From positions 1 to 6,198 of the forward strand of contig JACCTQ010000245.1 of the NCBI GenBank assembly GCA_013812265.1: a stretch of 6,198 bases of DNA, given 5' to 3'. Made by a program: the position numbers and the translations under genes. Positions within the stretch are counted from its first letter, which is position 1. Each line of letters starts with the position of its first letter. The notes under the pieces are model-generated. The model ran no database searches. It was not told where the DNA came from and was given only the letters and a program-made list of their open reading frames with translations. This document shows, one piece after another, positions 5,889 through 6,198 of the stretch. This stretch comes from Actinomycetota bacterium. GTDB lineage: Bacteria > Actinomycetota > Thermoleophilia > Gaiellales > Gaiellaceae.

Positions 5889-5890
5889 CT
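5830..5890. other. Probable attachment site (att) of the phage element
   Basis: Many tyrosine integrases recombine within the 3' half of a tRNA gene, leaving an intact tRNA at one end of the element and a 3'-half repeat at the other. Here the tRNA match starts at the anticodon stem and runs to the discriminator base. Phage-type genes lie to its left and a host transporter gene to its right. That would make this the tRNA-distal junction, with an intact tRNA-Ser(CGA) expected further left, outside the window. No integrase gene is visible, so the assignment is inferred. Confidence 0.6.
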
Positions 5891-5906
5891 TTTCCACCTT
5901 GATTTA

Positions 5907-5919
5907 GGGCCTTAAGCCC
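5907..5919. terminator. Small inverted repeat between tRNA half and transporter gene
   Basis: GGGC-CTTAA-GCCC forms a 4-bp stem with a 5-base loop. It lies between the plus-strand tRNA half and the minus-strand transporter gene, which end towards each other. A short TTT precedes it but no good T-tract follows, so a shared terminator is only possible. Confidence 0.25.
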
Positions 5920-5951
5920 GTTCGGCCACGAGCCCGGCCCGCGCGAGCGCG

Positions 5952-6198
5952 TCAGTCTCGTCCGGGAGCGGAATGAGGCCGCGTGACGACCGCCTCGGCG
6001 AACGTTGACCTCGCGATCGCGTTCGCCCACATACCCGTCACCCACGGGCGCAGCCACAACTGGCAGTCGGCGTACGCGAGCGGTACCACGGCCGCTTGCT
6101 CGCCGATCCAGATCCGCTCGAACTCGCGGCACAGGCGCAGGCGTTCGCCCTGGTCGCGGGCCGCGGTCGCCTGGGCCAGCAACTGCTCGAGCCGCTCG
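5952..6198 (-). CDS. ABC transporter substrate-binding protein, family 5 (partial)
   Basis: The C-terminal 81 residues of an extracellular peptide/oligopeptide-type solute-binding protein. The frame enters from the right edge (ERLEQLLAQATAARDQGERL) and ends at a TGA at 5952-5954. The stretch LCREFERIWIGEQAAVVPLA followed by LWLRPWVTGMWANAI matches the end of the SBP family 5 domain. There, a paired 'LY-x2-hydrophobic-E-x-I' helix precedes an 'hP-hhY' strand and a final 'GhxxN' turn. The protein normally binds its ligand outside the membrane and delivers it to an ABC permease. The rest of the gene lies beyond the window, so this is a real partial gene, not a 76-residue protein. It is host-type and marks DNA outside the phage element. 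Confidence 0.8.
   Translation of the reverse strand, partial: ERLEQLLAQATAARDQGERLRLCREFERIWIGEQAAVVPLAYADCQLWLRPWVTGMWANAIARSTFAEAVVTRPHSAPGRD

Noticed and set aside
5486..5902. A plus-strand protein containing SVEGSNPSPSAF
   Set aside because: This phrase is the translation of a serine tRNA 3' half; the open frame is an artefact of the RNA gene fragment and GC-rich surroundings.
5647..6132. A minus-strand protein containing GEGFEPSTDLTARNGFR
   Set aside because: The same tRNA fragment read in reverse; this commonly produces false gene calls.

Overview
The DNA is GC-rich with a strong preference for G or C at third codon positions, several GTG starts and actinobacterial-looking protein sequences. 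This suggests a high-GC actinobacterium (a Thermoleophilia-type soil lineage would fit) or a metagenomic contig from one. The taxonomic guess is inference; there is no rRNA or other marker here.

Layout, left to right. (1) Positions 1 to about 906 are a gene graveyard. They hold a strong hairpin at the left edge, a possible toxin-like fragment, a minus-strand fragment that may come from a transposase, an IS630-type transposase N-terminus with an in-frame stop, and a frameshifted cupin-domain gene. (2) Positions 907-1115 hold no gene I can recognise. (3) Positions 1116-4200, minus strand, are a compact phage operon in the order ParB-domain/DNA methyltransferase fusion, small terminase (TerS), large terminase (TerL). 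The joins are a 3-base gap and an 11-base overlap. All three genes look intact. (4) Positions 4201-5717 contain a diverged tandem copy of the start region of that operon. Copy A (about 3660-4350) belongs to the intact methyltransferase and to a broken 5' piece of a plus-strand gene. Copy B (about 4436-5137) holds a broken 5' piece of the methyltransferase and the 5' end of an intact plus-strand gene. That gene (5010-5717) encodes an uncharacterised 235-residue protein with a zinc-ribbon-like cysteine cluster. (5) Positions 5830-5888 are the 3' half of a tRNA-Ser(CGA), with no matching 5' half before it. This is the usual footprint of a phage or integrative element attachment site. (6) From 5952 to the right edge is the C-terminal end of a family 5 solute-binding protein of an ABC transporter, presumably host chromosome.

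Interpretation. The window looks like one end of a prophage or prophage remnant integrated at a serine tRNA gene. The element would extend leftwards from about 5830, with host DNA to the right. TerS and TerL form the DNA-packaging motor. The methyltransferase probably protects phage DNA from restriction, or marks it. No portal, capsid, integrase or lysis gene is visible. Packaging genes running straight into degenerate host-like and IS-like debris suggests a decayed or heavily deleted element. The most unusual structure is the duplicated divergent unit in which each copy has lost the opposite gene.
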